64,000 bases of DNA from Bifidobacterium castoris (GCF_003952025.1 NZ_QXGI01000001.1:248001-312000), one strand, 5' to 3'. Shown: positions 26,420-35,412, counted from the stretch's first letter. The notes: generated by a model from the letters alone, not told the origin. Numbers and translations: made by a program.

Positions 26420-27514
26420 TTATGCCTTGGACTCGATGAAGGTGAGGTATTGGCGGAGTTTGTGGATCATCATGTTGCGCGCGTACTGTTCCATGTACTT
26501 GTAGTCGGGTTCGTTTGCATCGTTCACGGGGAGCATGATGCGCAGTTTGTTGATTCTCGAATCGTTGATTTCCCTGCTGAAGTTGAAATTTGCCTTTTGT
26601 TTTTCCAGCGCGCATGTCAGGAAAAGATAGATGTAGCCGTTGGTATCGGGACGTTTGAGATGGGTGATGTGATCGCTTGCGACAAAAGCGAAGGGTTCGT
26701 AGAACGCACTTCCCACGCTGCCTGAATTCGCCAACGAGATGCAGTCTTCGAAAACACGGGTGCCTTCCGTGGCGTCGATCCAATCGGCCACACCGTTGTT
26801 CAGGGCGGTGGAGGAAACATACGGCATGCATCCCGGGATATGGTCGGCGTTCTTCAAGCGTTTGCCGCGTTGTATGGAGAGGAACACCTGATTGACCGCA
26901 AAGGCATGCCATTCCTTCTCTTCCAATGCTGGAATCGTGGCTGAATCACCTAGTGCCGTGATACGTTTTTCAGCATAGGCGCGGTATTTTTCAAGCATCG
27001 TCATGCGTCTCTGCCGCACGTAATCCGCCATGTACGTATAATCAGGTTCTCCGGAACCTGTGACGGGAAGCATGATCGCGAGTTTCCGCATGCGTTTCAA
27101 GGTTGCCCCGTTGCCGCCCCAGTTGAACTTGGCCCGCATTTGGGAACGTAGCAGGGGAATGAGGAACATGGCGGATTCCATGTTGAGCCAGTCGGCGGTG
27201 ATGATGTGGATGTTCTGCCCGGTGATGAACCTGCCGGGTTGCCAGAACGCGGTCTGTGTGTCAAGACCGACTATGATGCATCCCCCCTCGTCGAATCCGT
27301 ACTCGTAGTTCGTTTCACTGACGAAACGGGCGATTCCGTTGTTGGTGTCGGAACGGGTGATGTAAGGCACGTTTTCGTCGTTGCCGCTTTTGATGCGGAT
27401 CCCGTCAACGCCGCTGCCGGTCGTCTTGATGGACAGGATGCCTGATTCGAAGACGTTGAACGGTTCCCATTCCTTCTCTCCCAACGGTGTGACCGTCATG
27501 TTCTCGTTTATCAT
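26420..27514 (-). CDS. Type IIB restriction-modification specificity (S) subunit, BcgI-B-like
   Basis: 364 residues with two related halves. Each begins with a (E)EKEW(x)(P/A)F motif (GEKEWEPFNVFESG and EEKEWHAFAVNQVF) and ends with RKLAIMLPVTGSGEPDYTYM or NKLRIMLPVNDANEPDYKYM followed by a helix. This two-target-domain repeat is typical of S subunits of BcgI-like systems, which read a bipartite site. The ATG at 27514 follows the methylase stop by one base; an ATG at 27499 is an alternative. It should form the enzyme complex with the upstream subunit. Confidence 0.82.
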   Translation of the reverse strand: MINENMTVTPLGEKEWEPFNVFESGILSIKTTGSGVDGIRIKSGNDENVPYITRSDTNNGIARFVSETNYEYGFDEGGCIIVGLDTQTAFWQPGRFITGQNIHIITADWLNMESAMFLIPLLRSQMRAKFNWGGNGATLKRMRKLAIMLPVTGSGEPDYTYMADYVRQRRMTMLEKYRAYAEKRITALGDSATIPALEEKEWHAFAVNQVFLSIQRGKRLKNADHIPGCMPYVSSTALNNGVADWIDATEGTRVFEDCISLANSGSVGSAFYEPFAFVASDHITHLKRPDTNGYIYLFLTCALEKQKANFNFSREINDSRINKLRIMLPVNDANEPDYKYMEQYARNMMIHKLRQYLTFIESKA

Positions 27515-27515
27515 C

Positions 27516-29441
27516 CTACTTGTCGTCATTGTCGGCCTCGCGGTGTTCGAACAGGTATTCCCGTCCCTGCATGACCATGTTGAACTCGAACGTGAGATAA
27601 TCCCCGATGGCCGTCTCGAAGTCCGCGTCCGTGGGGATTTCGTCGTTGAAGTAGTAGAACGAGTGCAGCCATTCGTCCGTGGCGGCCACGGTGGATTGAA
27701 CGCAGAATTTCGATGGGGCTTCGATCCGGTCGTTCCACACGTCGAGCAGGTGCTGGCGTTTGTCCTTCGCGCTGTCGCCCTCGACAAGGCCGATGTGCGG
27801 GCGTACCTCGTAGCCGTCGTCCCTGAAGTCGATGAACTTCGCCACATGCTCGGGGTCATGCGGCACATGGGCGGTGAACACGGCGATGACGGGGTTCGTG
27901 CCCACCCCGTAGAACGTGTTCGTGTTGCAGGTGATGACGCCTTCCAGCGTGTGGTGCTTGAGGATCGATGTTTTGAACGTTTGTTCGGCTTTGGTCTTGC
28001 CGGTCATGGATGATTGCGGCACGATCACCGCGCAACGCGCATCCGGGGCCAGGCAGTCCAAAAGGTGTTCGATGAAACCCAATTCGTATTGGCTCGGATC
28101 GGTTTTCGACCCTTGGCTGTACGGCGGGTTCATCAACCCCACAGTCGCGTGCTTCAACTGGACCTCGCCCGCCGGCTGTTTGAGGAAGTCCTCCTGCCGT
28201 AGGTTCGCGTTGCCGTCACGGCGCAGGATCATGTTCGCGGCGGCGATGACGAACATGTTCGGCTGCAACTCGTAGCCGTGCAATTGTTGTTTCTTGATGC
28301 GCGCCTCCACGGCCGTTTTGCCGTGGGCCTGATGGACCATGCGGTGCATCGCGGAGATCAGGAACCCGCCCGTGCCGCATGTGGGGTCGAGCACCACGTC
28401 GTCCACTTGTATGTCCAACAGGTCGCACATGAGGTCGGTGATGTGCCTCGGGGTGAGGATGATGCCCAACGTCTGCCCGTCCCCGCCCGAATAGCTCATG
28501 AACTCGCCGTAGAAGCGGCCGATGAAATCCTCCGATGACTGCTGGTATTTGATCGCGGTGAACAGGCGGTCGTACAGGAATTGCGTGTAATACCGCAACG
28601 GGGTCATGCCCAACGCGGGATTGGGTTCGTTGAGTTTCGCGGACGAGGTGATGATGGAGAACTCGCTGAGCATCGTGTCGCGTTTCGTGTCCGGCCCCAC
28701 ATTGGAACGGTTGAGGCGGCGTTTGATCGCGTCGTAGATGAGATCGCCGTCACGGCCGCCGGGATAGTCCTCTCCTTTGAGCATGTCCAGGGAGAACCCG
28801 TGTTCCAATTCATCCAAAGCGAGCAGGATACCGGCGACGACCAATGGTTTGTCCTGGTCCTTCACCGACCCGTAGGCGCGAAGGTATTCGTGCAGTTCGG
28901 CCGCGTCCCGCAATATCTCCGTCGTGGTCTTCTCCACGTCGGTGCGCTGGTTGAGCACCTGCCGCTCATAGTATTCACGGATGTTGCCCGGCGTGAACGA
29001 GATGAACGATTCCACATCATCGAGGATCTTGTAGCCCTCACGGTCGTCCACATACACGGGAGTGATGCGATGATGCCGTTCATCGCCGGACACGCCGATC
29101 GCGAACACCTTGCGGAAATGGGAATGTTGGGCGATGCGTTTGGCGTAGGACACGGCGCCGTTGACCGCATACTCGACAACAGGTTTCACATCCAACGAGA
29201 CCACACCCGCCCCGTCGTACCACACATGCCGGTCGAGATCGGCCTTGTCCTCGATGACCAGCACGTAGTCGCCTACGACCGCCACGTACTCCGGGTATCC
29301 CGCACGTCCCGTGCCGCGCTTCGACGCGCCCGCCAACGCCATGCTGATGTCCTTGACGTCGCTGCCTTGCGGCGTGTAGTCGATGCCGCAGGAATCCAGT
29401 TGCCGGGCGACCCACAGGTCCGTGCCCGCTTCACGCCGCAT
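27516..29441 (-). CDS. Type IIB restriction-methylation (A) subunit, BcgI-A-like
   Basis: 641 residues from the ATG at 29441 (behind GGGGTGG). The N-terminal nuclease domain has a PD-(D/E)xK-type site, Glu51 and EDK at 64-66, with spacing like BcgI. The methylase domain has motif I DPTCGTGGF (352-360) and motif IV NPPY (438-441), an N6-adenine type. One polypeptide therefore cuts and methylates, and the S subunit supplies sequence choice. Such enzymes cut on both sides of a bipartite site. The pair sits between 3' ends of a paralogous gene family, a sign of acquisition by recombination. Confidence 0.87.
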   Translation of the reverse strand: MRREAGTDLWVARQLDSCGIDYTPQGSDVKDISMALAGASKRGTGRAGYPEYVAVVGDYVLVIEDKADLDRHVWYDGAGVVSLDVKPVVEYAVNGAVSYAKRIAQHSHFRKVFAIGVSGDERHHRITPVYVDDREGYKILDDVESFISFTPGNIREYYERQVLNQRTDVEKTTTEILRDAAELHEYLRAYGSVKDQDKPLVVAGILLALDELEHGFSLDMLKGEDYPGGRDGDLIYDAIKRRLNRSNVGPDTKRDTMLSEFSIITSSAKLNEPNPALGMTPLRYYTQFLYDRLFTAIKYQQSSEDFIGRFYGEFMSYSGGDGQTLGIILTPRHITDLMCDLLDIQVDDVVLDPTCGTGGFLISAMHRMVHQAHGKTAVEARIKKQQLHGYELQPNMFVIAAANMILRRDGNANLRQEDFLKQPAGEVQLKHATVGLMNPPYSQGSKTDPSQYELGFIEHLLDCLAPDARCAVIVPQSSMTGKTKAEQTFKTSILKHHTLEGVITCNTNTFYGVGTNPVIAVFTAHVPHDPEHVAKFIDFRDDGYEVRPHIGLVEGDSAKDKRQHLLDVWNDRIEAPSKFCVQSTVAATDEWLHSFYYFNDEIPTDADFETAIGDYLTFEFNMVMQGREYLFEHREADNDDK

Positions 29442-29482
29442 CAGCAACCACCCCACCACGGGAACCGTGCGGACGGGCCGCC

Positions 29483-29520
29483 ACTATAAACGCTATAGCG
29501 GGGGGGGGTAGTGTTTTTCA
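29483..29520 (-). promoter_or_regulatory. Possible promoter of the restriction-modification genes
   Basis: On the minus strand TGAAAA, 17 bases, then TATAGC inside the palindrome CGCTATAGCG (29491-29500). A second TATAGT (29488-29483) is nearby. It could be autoregulated, possibly by the adjacent Xre protein. Confidence 0.35.
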
Positions 29521-29653
29521 CTGCCATTTGCTTCCTTCTGCTGAACTCAAGCGGTATGGTTGTGATTCTAGCGTATTCGATTGCCGTGGATGTGGTGCAT
29601 GCGCGTCAGGGTGTCGCGAGGGGCGCCACACAAAACGGCATTACCATAGAACT

Positions 29654-29980
29654 ATGGCTGGAACAACAAGAAAAGGCTACACCATCGAAGACTTCGCTCG
29701 CGACCACAACATCACCCCCGAAGAAAACGCACAAGCCGTCGCCCGACTCCGCCGGGACATACGCCTGTATGAACTCAGGGAAGCCCGCAAGGAAAACGGA
29801 CTGACACAGGCGCAGCTGGCCGAACGCATGGGCGTCAACCAAAAACGCGTATCAGCAATCGAAAACAACGGCGGAACCCACGCAATGGTGGATACGCTGC
29901 GCAAATACATGGAGGCTCTTGGCGGCCGACTTGACGTCATAGGCACACTACCGGACGGACGGCAAGTAAAACTGGGCTGA
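29654..29980 (+). CDS. Xre-family helix-turn-helix regulator or orphan antitoxin, 108 aa
   Basis: The ATG at 29654 is chosen at MAGTTRKGYTIEDFARDHNI. The helix-turn-helix LTQAQLAERMGVNQKRVSAI is complete and is followed by DTLRKYMEALGGRLDVIGTL, typical of HigA-like antitoxins. No toxin gene is found next to it: the preceding bases are a short intergenic region. It may control the divergent restriction-modification genes or be a remnant of a toxin-antitoxin pair. Confidence 0.75.
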   Translation: MAGTTRKGYTIEDFARDHNITPEENAQAVARLRRDIRLYELREARKENGLTQAQLAERMGVNQKRVSAIENNGGTHAMVDTLRKYMEALGGRLDVIGTLPDGRQVKLG

Positions 29981-30137
29981 CCGCCGCCTCGCCCCATTGC
30001 GCGAGCCCCACCGTCCGGGCATGTCCAACATGTTGGCGTTTGCGCAGGTGACTCCTTGTTGACAGCGCCTCTCGTTCTCGCAGGCACAAAAAATAGTCGG
30101 GTGGCGGGAATCATCCCCACCATCCGACTAGGAACCA

Positions 30138-31172
30138 TTAACGGACATATGTATCAGTTGGAGCACTGGTGCATAGTGAGCCGCATCCGTGTCCGCCGCT
30201 GATGGGTCCGCTGCCCGTGTTGCCGCCGGTGCTGGGCGTGGAGGGGGTAGCGGGCTGCGCCGGCGCGGCGGGCGCACTGTACTGGGGTGCGCTCTGCTGC
30301 GGCGCTGCCGGCGCCGTATACGCGGGAGTGTAGGACTGTTGCGGCACCGTGTAGGTCGGCGTGTACGACTGCTGCGGCGCGACGTACTGCTGCTGCGCCT
30401 GCGCCTGCGCCGCTGCGGCGGCGGCTTGGGCTTCGGCTTCCTGACGGGCCTTCTCCTCGGCCGCCTTCTTGTCCGCATCCTGCTTGGCTTTCACGCTGTC
30501 GTTGACGGTTTTCATGGCTTTCTCCAACCCGGCCTGCGCATCCTTGATCTTCTTCACGTCCTTGCCGTCCTTGAGTTTGCCGGCCGCATCCATCTGCTTC
30601 TTCAACGCGTCGCGGGTCTTGTCGTCCTTGACCTTATCCTTGGAGGCATCGTACAGTTTCTTCGCGTCCGTGATCTTCCTGCCCAACGCGGTTTGCGTGT
30701 CCTTCAGCGTTTTCGCGTCGCGTGCTTTGACGACGTTCTTCACGTCCGCGTCGATGGTCTTGGCATGCGTCTCGTACCAGGTGGTGTTCTTGTCGATCAA
30801 GCCCGTGTTGCGTTCGAGCGCTGTCTTGTCCTCCACGTTGCACGCGACCATTGTGGGGGTTTCGTCCCCACTGTCCTTGGCGAGCGTGGTCACGACCCTG
30901 CCGTCCTCGACCTGCTTGTCCGTGACCGCCACCGCCGACTTGTATTCGTCGCCGTTGATCAACGCACTGTACTTGTTCTGCGCCACACGCAACCGGTCGG
31001 CCGCCTGCGCACAGGTGCTCTTCGCCTCCGCCAATTGCGCGGACGCGCTGTGCTGGTAGATGGCGACCGCACCGCCGGCGGCCAGAATGGCGACCAGCAG
31101 CGCCGAGACGCCGATGACGATCCGCTTCTTCTTATGGCTGTCAGGGGTGGTGTTCTTCATATCGTCGTGCAT
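30138..31172 (-). CDS. Membrane-anchored coiled-coil protein with Tyr/Pro/Gln and Gly-rich tail, 344 aa
   Basis: The ATG at 31172 follows GAGAGG. A cytoplasmic start is followed by one membrane helix (IVIGVSALLVAILAAGGAVA, about 18-37), so the bulk is outside the membrane. Residues 45-230 are charged and helical with Lys/Asp/Ala repeats. The tail has tandem QSYTPTYT/QSYTPAYT units and ends SGGHGCGSLCTSAPTDTYVR with two cysteines. It is a close paralogue of the next gene, and a 3' fragment of a third copy lies at 26334. It may be a surface spacer or envelope protein; the function is unknown. Confidence 0.7.
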   Translation of the reverse strand: MHDDMKNTTPDSHKKKRIVIGVSALLVAILAAGGAVAIYQHSASAQLAEAKSTCAQAADRLRVAQNKYSALINGDEYKSAVAVTDKQVEDGRVVTTLAKDSGDETPTMVACNVEDKTALERNTGLIDKNTTWYETHAKTIDADVKNVVKARDAKTLKDTQTALGRKITDAKKLYDASKDKVKDDKTRDALKKQMDAAGKLKDGKDVKKIKDAQAGLEKAMKTVNDSVKAKQDADKKAAEEKARQEAEAQAAAAAAQAQAQQQYVAPQQSYTPTYTVPQQSYTPAYTAPAAPQQSAPQYSAPAAPAQPATPSTPSTGGNTGSGPISGGHGCGSLCTSAPTDTYVR

Positions 31173-31380
31173 GACATCCTCTCTTCAGTCACTACCGTTC
31201 ATTGTCTCACGATTCACGCCATTCGGATGAATCAGACAATGAAGGGCTGTTCCGGCAATACCGGAACCGCCCAGAAAGAAGGGGAGATTGAGGAGGGGGT
31301 CGGGAGTCAGAAACCGTTGTGGTTGAATACCATCGTCCCAGCGCAGAGATGATCACACGCGGGAACACGTAAATGAACGG

Positions 31381-32427
31381 TCAACGCTGAATTGGTTTCA
31401 TTGCTTCAGCTTGGCATGCTGCATCACACGGTCCCGTCATGCCGTGTCCGCCGCTGATGGGTCCGCTGCCGGTGTTGGGCTTCGCCGGCTGTGCGGGCGC
31501 GGCCTGCTGCGGTGCCGTGTACTGGGGTGTGGCGGGAGCCGTGTACGTCTGCTGCGGCGCCGTGTAGGTCGGCGTGTACGACTGCTGCGGAGCGACGTAC
31601 TGCTGCTGCGCCGCCGCGTTCGCCTGCGCCGCGGCCGCTGCGGCGGCTTGGGCTTCGGCTTCCTGACGGGCCTTCTCCTCGGCCGCCTTCTTGTCCGCAT
31701 CCTGCTTGGCTTTGACGGAGGCGTCCACCTTGCCCATGAGGTCCTTGAGCTGCTTGGCCTGCGAGCTCATCGCCTCCGCGTCTTCGCCGTCACGGGTTGT
31801 GGTGGCCTTGTCGATCATGGCCTTGAGATCCTTGCGGGTCTTGTCATCCTGCACTTTGCCGTCCGTGCTCTTGTACTTCTCCTGCGCGGCGGTGAGCTGC
31901 TTGGACAGGGCGTCCTTGGCGTCCTTCAACGTCTTGGCGTCACGTGACTGGTTGACCGCGTCCACGGCCTCCGTCAGGGAGGCGGTGTGCGTGTCGTACC
32001 ATGCCGCGTTCCGTCCGATGCGCTCCCTCGCCTCGCGCAGTTGGTCCGCGCCCTGCACGTTGCATGCGGCCAGGGCGGGCGCCTCCTCCTTGTAGGCGGC
32101 GGCGAGCGTGGCGACCGTATCCGCGTCCGCGACCTGCTTGCCGGTGATCTTCACGGCGTCGGCCGCGTCCTGGTCGTGCAGCGTGTCGTACTTGTTGCGC
32201 GCCACCCGCAGCGCCTCACTCGCCTCGGCGCACATGCTTTTCGCCTCCGCCAATTGCGCGGACGCGGAATGCCGGTAGATGGCGACGGCGCCGCCGGCGG
32301 CCAGGGCGACAACGACGACGATGCCGCCGGCGACGGCAGCCGTCACCCGCCTGCGTCGCACCGTCCGCGCCGATCCGTCCTCCGTCCCGTCCGGCCGGAT
32401 GCGATCCGTATCCTTCACCTGTCCCAT
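31381..32427 (-). CDS. Paralogous membrane-anchored coiled-coil protein, 348 aa
   Basis: Same layout as the gene at 30138: short N-terminus, membrane helix (AAVAGGIVVVVALAAGGAVA, about 30-50), identical SASAQLAEAKS-type start of the coiled coil, Lys/Ala-rich middle, Tyr-Thr-Pro repeats, and a GPISGGHG motif before a different C-terminus (MTGPCDAACQAEAMKPIQR). The ATG at 32427 follows AAAGGAG. The tandem arrangement indicates duplication. Between the two copies is a hairpin (GTTCCGG...CCGGAAC near 31245) like the one near 26255. Confidence 0.7.
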   Translation of the reverse strand: MGQVKDTDRIRPDGTEDGSARTVRRRRVTAAVAGGIVVVVALAAGGAVAIYRHSASAQLAEAKSMCAEASEALRVARNKYDTLHDQDAADAVKITGKQVADADTVATLAAAYKEEAPALAACNVQGADQLREARERIGRNAAWYDTHTASLTEAVDAVNQSRDAKTLKDAKDALSKQLTAAQEKYKSTDGKVQDDKTRKDLKAMIDKATTTRDGEDAEAMSSQAKQLKDLMGKVDASVKAKQDADKKAAEEKARQEAEAQAAAAAAAQANAAAQQQYVAPQQSYTPTYTAPQQTYTAPATPQYTAPQQAAPAQPAKPNTGSGPISGGHGMTGPCDAACQAEAMKPIQR

Positions 32428-32550
32428 GATCGATGCTCCTTTACATGTTCTCCGTCCCCACCCGCATCATGCGGACCGGACTGCCGATATGGTCGCGACA
32501 GCCAATGCGTCCCACGCCACCACCGTAACCCATCCAGCCGACGCGGCACG

Positions 32551-33084
32551 TTACCGTCCCATGTCGACCGGCCGCGCCGGCCGCAGGTCGAGGATCATCT
32601 TCCTTGGGTTCTTCATGCTGTGGAAGCCCTGCCGCTCATACCATGCGATGAGACCGTCGTTGAGCGCCTCGACATACAGCAGACGGCAGGCGACCAATGC
32701 GCTCATCTGCCGGGCCCTGTCGATGATCTCGCGCATGAGCAGCGGCCCCTGACGGCCGCACCCCAACGCGGTGCGATTACGGCCACGGAACCGTTCGTCC
32801 ACACCGAATTTGCCCAGTAGGATGGTCGGCACCTTCGCGTTGCCGGACACGTCCACCACCCCTTTCACGACCTGCACCTGCAGGGCGTGCATGCTCAGGG
32901 AGAAGAATCCGACGATCTCGTTCGCGTCCGTCATCGCGAGATACACCGTGCAGCGCGACGTCTCCTGCCATTCGCGGGCGTCACGCTGCAGCCATAGGTC
33001 TATGTCGGGTTCGCCGCATCTGAAACCGTCCAGATTGACGTCGTCATCGAGCGCGACGATGCGGTCCCATGCCTGTGTGCACAT
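32551..33084 (-). CDS. GNAT-family acetyltransferase, probable toxin of a Panacea pair
   Basis: 177 residues from the ATG at 33084 (behind GGAAAGGGAG). The GNAT fold is readable: an N-terminal region CGEPDIDLWLQRDAREW, a central FSLSMHALQVQVV strand, then LGKFGVDERFRGRNRTALG, where the acetyl-CoA loop would sit, and YVEALNDGLIAWYERQGF at the end. The closing motif is typical of TacT-like toxins that acetylate aminoacyl-tRNA. The partner antitoxin in those pairs is usually a ribbon-helix-helix protein, but here the upstream coupled gene has a Panacea domain. Confidence 0.7.
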   Translation of the reverse strand: MCTQAWDRIVALDDDVNLDGFRCGEPDIDLWLQRDAREWQETSRCTVYLAMTDANEIVGFFSLSMHALQVQVVKGVVDVSGNAKVPTILLGKFGVDERFRGRNRTALGCGRQGPLLMREIIDRARQMSALVACRLLYVEALNDGLIAWYERQGFHSMKNPRKMILDLRPARPVDMGR

Positions 33085-33098
33085 GCTCTCCCTTTCCG

Positions 33099-33659
33099 TC
33101 ACGCCTGGCCGGACAGCAGCGCCGCTATCATGTCGGCGTCCTCGCCGCTGATGAACGTCCGGTCGGACACGTCGGCGAGGTTCGGTATGGGCGCGGCGTG
33201 CGACAGTGAGGGATCGGCCTGCAGCGCCGAGTAGAAATCCAGCATGCTTTCCTGCGAGATCACGTCATTGGTTCCGGACGCCACGCTCGACCACGGCCGC
33301 TCCTCGTGGCTCATGCTTTCCAACGCGTCGCCGAGCTGCGTGTCGTCCTGACGTTCGAACATGGAGAGCACCCTGTCGACGATCAGCCGTTCCTGCACGT
33401 TGAGCGCCGACGCGTCCCCCTCGGGAATCTCACGGGGGAACACATAGCGCCGCCCCCTGCAGTATGGGTATACGGCATGGACGACGGGTCCGTGCCTCCA
33501 CGCCTCGATCCTGTCGTCGAACAACGACCGGTCGGTGGCGACCAGCGTCCATGCCTGACAGTAGTACAGCAGTTTCTGCAATGCGAACGCGGTCGTCATA
33601 TGCTCCCGCGCATCCCTTTGCTCGAGGATGTACCTCGCCACGTCAATGGCTCTCGCCAT
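33099..33659 (-). CDS. Panacea-domain (SocA/GepA-like) antitoxin
   Basis: 186 residues from the ATG at 33659. The Panacea (DUF4065) signature is clear: ALQKLLYYCQAWTLVATDRS, then DDRIEAWRHGPVVHAVYPYC and a helical C-terminal half. Panacea proteins are the antitoxins of a family of pairs in which many unrelated toxins are neutralised by one type of domain. It precedes the GNAT gene by 14 bases, so the two probably form an antitoxin-toxin operon. Confidence 0.82.
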   Translation of the reverse strand: MARAIDVARYILEQRDAREHMTTAFALQKLLYYCQAWTLVATDRSLFDDRIEAWRHGPVVHAVYPYCRGRRYVFPREIPEGDASALNVQERLIVDRVLSMFERQDDTQLGDALESMSHEERPWSSVASGTNDVISQESMLDFYSALQADPSLSHAAPIPNLADVSDRTFISGEDADMIAALLSGQA

Positions 33660-33794
33660 GATAATCACCTCGGTACGGGTATGGTGTTCGTTCTTCCATC
33701 CGGTTGCTTCTTCCGTCCAATGCGGGTCTTCGGGCGGACATGTCGGAGCAGTGGCACGATGCCTTACCTATCCATCATACGCCCTGAGGGTTAT

Positions 33795-33857
33795 CGGAGC
33801 GGCGGGGGTGCCGTGCATGGTCCGTCATGGATCATGCACGGCACCCCCGCCGCTCCG
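33795..33857. terminator. Perfect 25-bp hairpin between two minus-strand transcripts
   Basis: Arms 33795-33819 and 33833-33857 pair without mismatch around a 13-base loop. It lies downstream of the gene ending at 33876 and upstream of the Panacea gene. No U-run follows it on the minus strand, so termination or insulation is an inference. Confidence 0.5.
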
Positions 33858-33875
33858 CATGCCGTCCGTCGACCG

Positions 33876-34547
33876 CTACCGGCCGTATCCGGACCTGTCC
33901 CGTTGCGGCGTGTCGCGCATCCAGAAGCTCTGGAGGGCGTTCAGCTGCGACGGGTCGCCAATGTTGGCGGCCCACATGTGGATGGTGAGCGCGTCCTTTT
34001 TCAGTTCCGTCGTCTCCGGCAGGTGCAGGCGGCGCAGGTCAAAGCCGTGCTCGCAGATCACATGCCACCCGTTCGGCGTGCGCCGCACCTCCACCCCGTT
34101 CGCCGTGTCCGTCTCTTGGCTGATGCGGTGGATGTCGTTGATGAGCAGGTTGACGGCGAGCAGGTCGGGGTCATCCACGTCGAACAGCCAGCGGTGTTGC
34201 GCCGCGTTGGAGGGTCGGGCGGCGATGGACACGGCCATCTGGCCGACGCTCGCCATGTCCACGTCCGGCTCGTCGATCAGCATGTGCAGCAGCGCGGTGC
34301 GGACCTTGGCGTCGTCGCGCGCGTTCACGGAGACGTAGAAGCGGCTGGTCTCGCCCGGCAGGCCGTCGTGCACGAACCGTGCGAACCGGGATTCCAGCGA
34401 GACGAGCGGATCGCGGGTGAGGAACGATTCGAAGCGCTCCCGGAAGCCCTCGACATGCGTGTTGTCCTTGCGGCGGCTGCGGAACAGCACGACACGCATC
34501 GGCGCACTGTCGGGTGTGACGCGTTTGGGATGGTAGTGGTTGCTCAT
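33876..34547 (-). CDS. Hypothetical protein, possibly primase-like, 223 aa
   Basis: Begins MSNHYHPKRVTPDSAPMRVV, overlapping the upstream gene by four bases. Motifs HRWLFDVDDPDLL (an Asp-x-Asp type pair) and TPNGWHVICEHGFDLRRL recall archaeo-eukaryotic primase folds, where a DxD and an H-containing strand form the active site, but the match is weak. An RNA- or nucleotide-handling enzyme is possible. It is coupled to a small acidic protein upstream. Confidence 0.5.
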   Translation of the reverse strand: MSNHYHPKRVTPDSAPMRVVLFRSRRKDNTHVEGFRERFESFLTRDPLVSLESRFARFVHDGLPGETSRFYVSVNARDDAKVRTALLHMLIDEPDVDMASVGQMAVSIAARPSNAAQHRWLFDVDDPDLLAVNLLINDIHRISQETDTANGVEVRRTPNGWHVICEHGFDLRRLHLPETTELKKDALTIHMWAANIGDPSQLNALQSFWMRDTPQRDRSGYGR

Positions 34548-34792
34548 GATGCGGCCCCCTGTCGGATGGCGCGCATCCGGTGCCGTATCTCGGCGCGCAT
34601 CCCGGTCAGCGTGTCGTCCAGAAGCCGCAGCAGCTCCCCGTCGTCCCAGTCGATGCTTGGGTTTGGGTTGAGCGTGTACCGGTCGTCCGTCACCGTGCCG
34701 TTCGCGGCGAAGGTCATGCGGCGTGTGAGATAGGGGACGCTTATGCTTTCGGACCCTATGTCGAGGCTGATCTCAAGATTCATGTCGTCCAT
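34544..34792 (-). CDS. Small hypothetical protein, 82 aa
   Basis: The ATG at 34792 follows AAAAGGAGC. Sequence MDDMNLEISLDIGSESISVP, then a beta-rich start and a helical end (LLRLLDDTLTGMRAEIRHRM). Overlaps the next gene in ATGA. No domain recognised; co-expression with the possible primase-like protein suggests they work together. Confidence 0.6.
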   Translation of the reverse strand: MDDMNLEISLDIGSESISVPYLTRRMTFAANGTVTDDRYTLNPNPSIDWDDGELLRLLDDTLTGMRAEIRHRMRAIRQGAAS

Positions 34793-34948
34793 GATGCTCC
34801 TTTTCGGTGGTGGCGGTCGTCTTGCACCATGCCCATGCGTCCCCTCATGGACGAAACAACACATGGGCGCGGAACGGGGATCATGTCCGTGGCCGCTACG
34901 CCACACCCATGCGTCCGCCGCTGGAGAAGACGAGGGATTCACCCCCGG

Positions 34949-35347
34949 TCAGGGGCGGGCGGGGCGGATGAGCGGCGACGACCCGTCGCGCGTCTCGAAC
35001 GTCTGCTCCAGCCGCACCGTGGCCCCCCGGAGCAGCCACACCGTCTTCGTGCGGCCGACCGGGCGCAAGGACACGCCATGCTGGTAGGCGCGCAGCAGAT
35101 CGTTGCGGACGGGCGTCCCGCCAGCCCGGAGGCAGTCCACCTCGTACTCCACGACGAGCAGGCCGAAAAGGGGGTTGCGACGCCAACGCACGGCATGCAC
35201 GACACGATCCCCGTCCTCGAAGCGCGGATCGCAATCCTCCCATGCGCTCCACCCGACCCGGTCGGCGACGAGGGCGCTGATCATCAGGGCGAGCCATATG
35301 GTAAGAAGCAGCCAGCATACGATCGCGAGTAACATGGACGTGTTCAT
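34949..35347 (-). CDS. Single-pass membrane protein of a local paralogue family, 132 aa
   Basis: The ATG at 35347 begins a membrane helix (SMLLAIVCWLLLTIWLALMI) followed by a soluble domain. The domain ends RGATVRLEQTFETRDGSSPL-I-RP, aligning with the ends of the proteins at 36361-36822 and 53255-53707 (EIRFVQTFLARDGSTPVIQ). The central VRWRRNPLFGLLVVEYEVDC, then LRNDLLRAYQHGVSL, also aligns. The family is unknown. Copies are scattered here and one is decayed. Confidence 0.65.
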   Translation of the reverse strand: MNTSMLLAIVCWLLLTIWLALMISALVADRVGWSAWEDCDPRFEDGDRVVHAVRWRRNPLFGLLVVEYEVDCLRAGGTPVRNDLLRAYQHGVSLRPVGRTKTVWLLRGATVRLEQTFETRDGSSPLIRPARP

Positions 35348-35412
35348 CACCGACCGGCCTCCCCTCCGACTCCCGCCACGCCGGCCAATGCCCGCGCGGA
35401 TACAATCATCAC

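Noticed and set aside
29654-29980. Complete toxin-antitoxin pair at the Xre gene
   Set aside because: No toxin-like gene is adjacent; the upstream frame is a translation of intergenic DNA.
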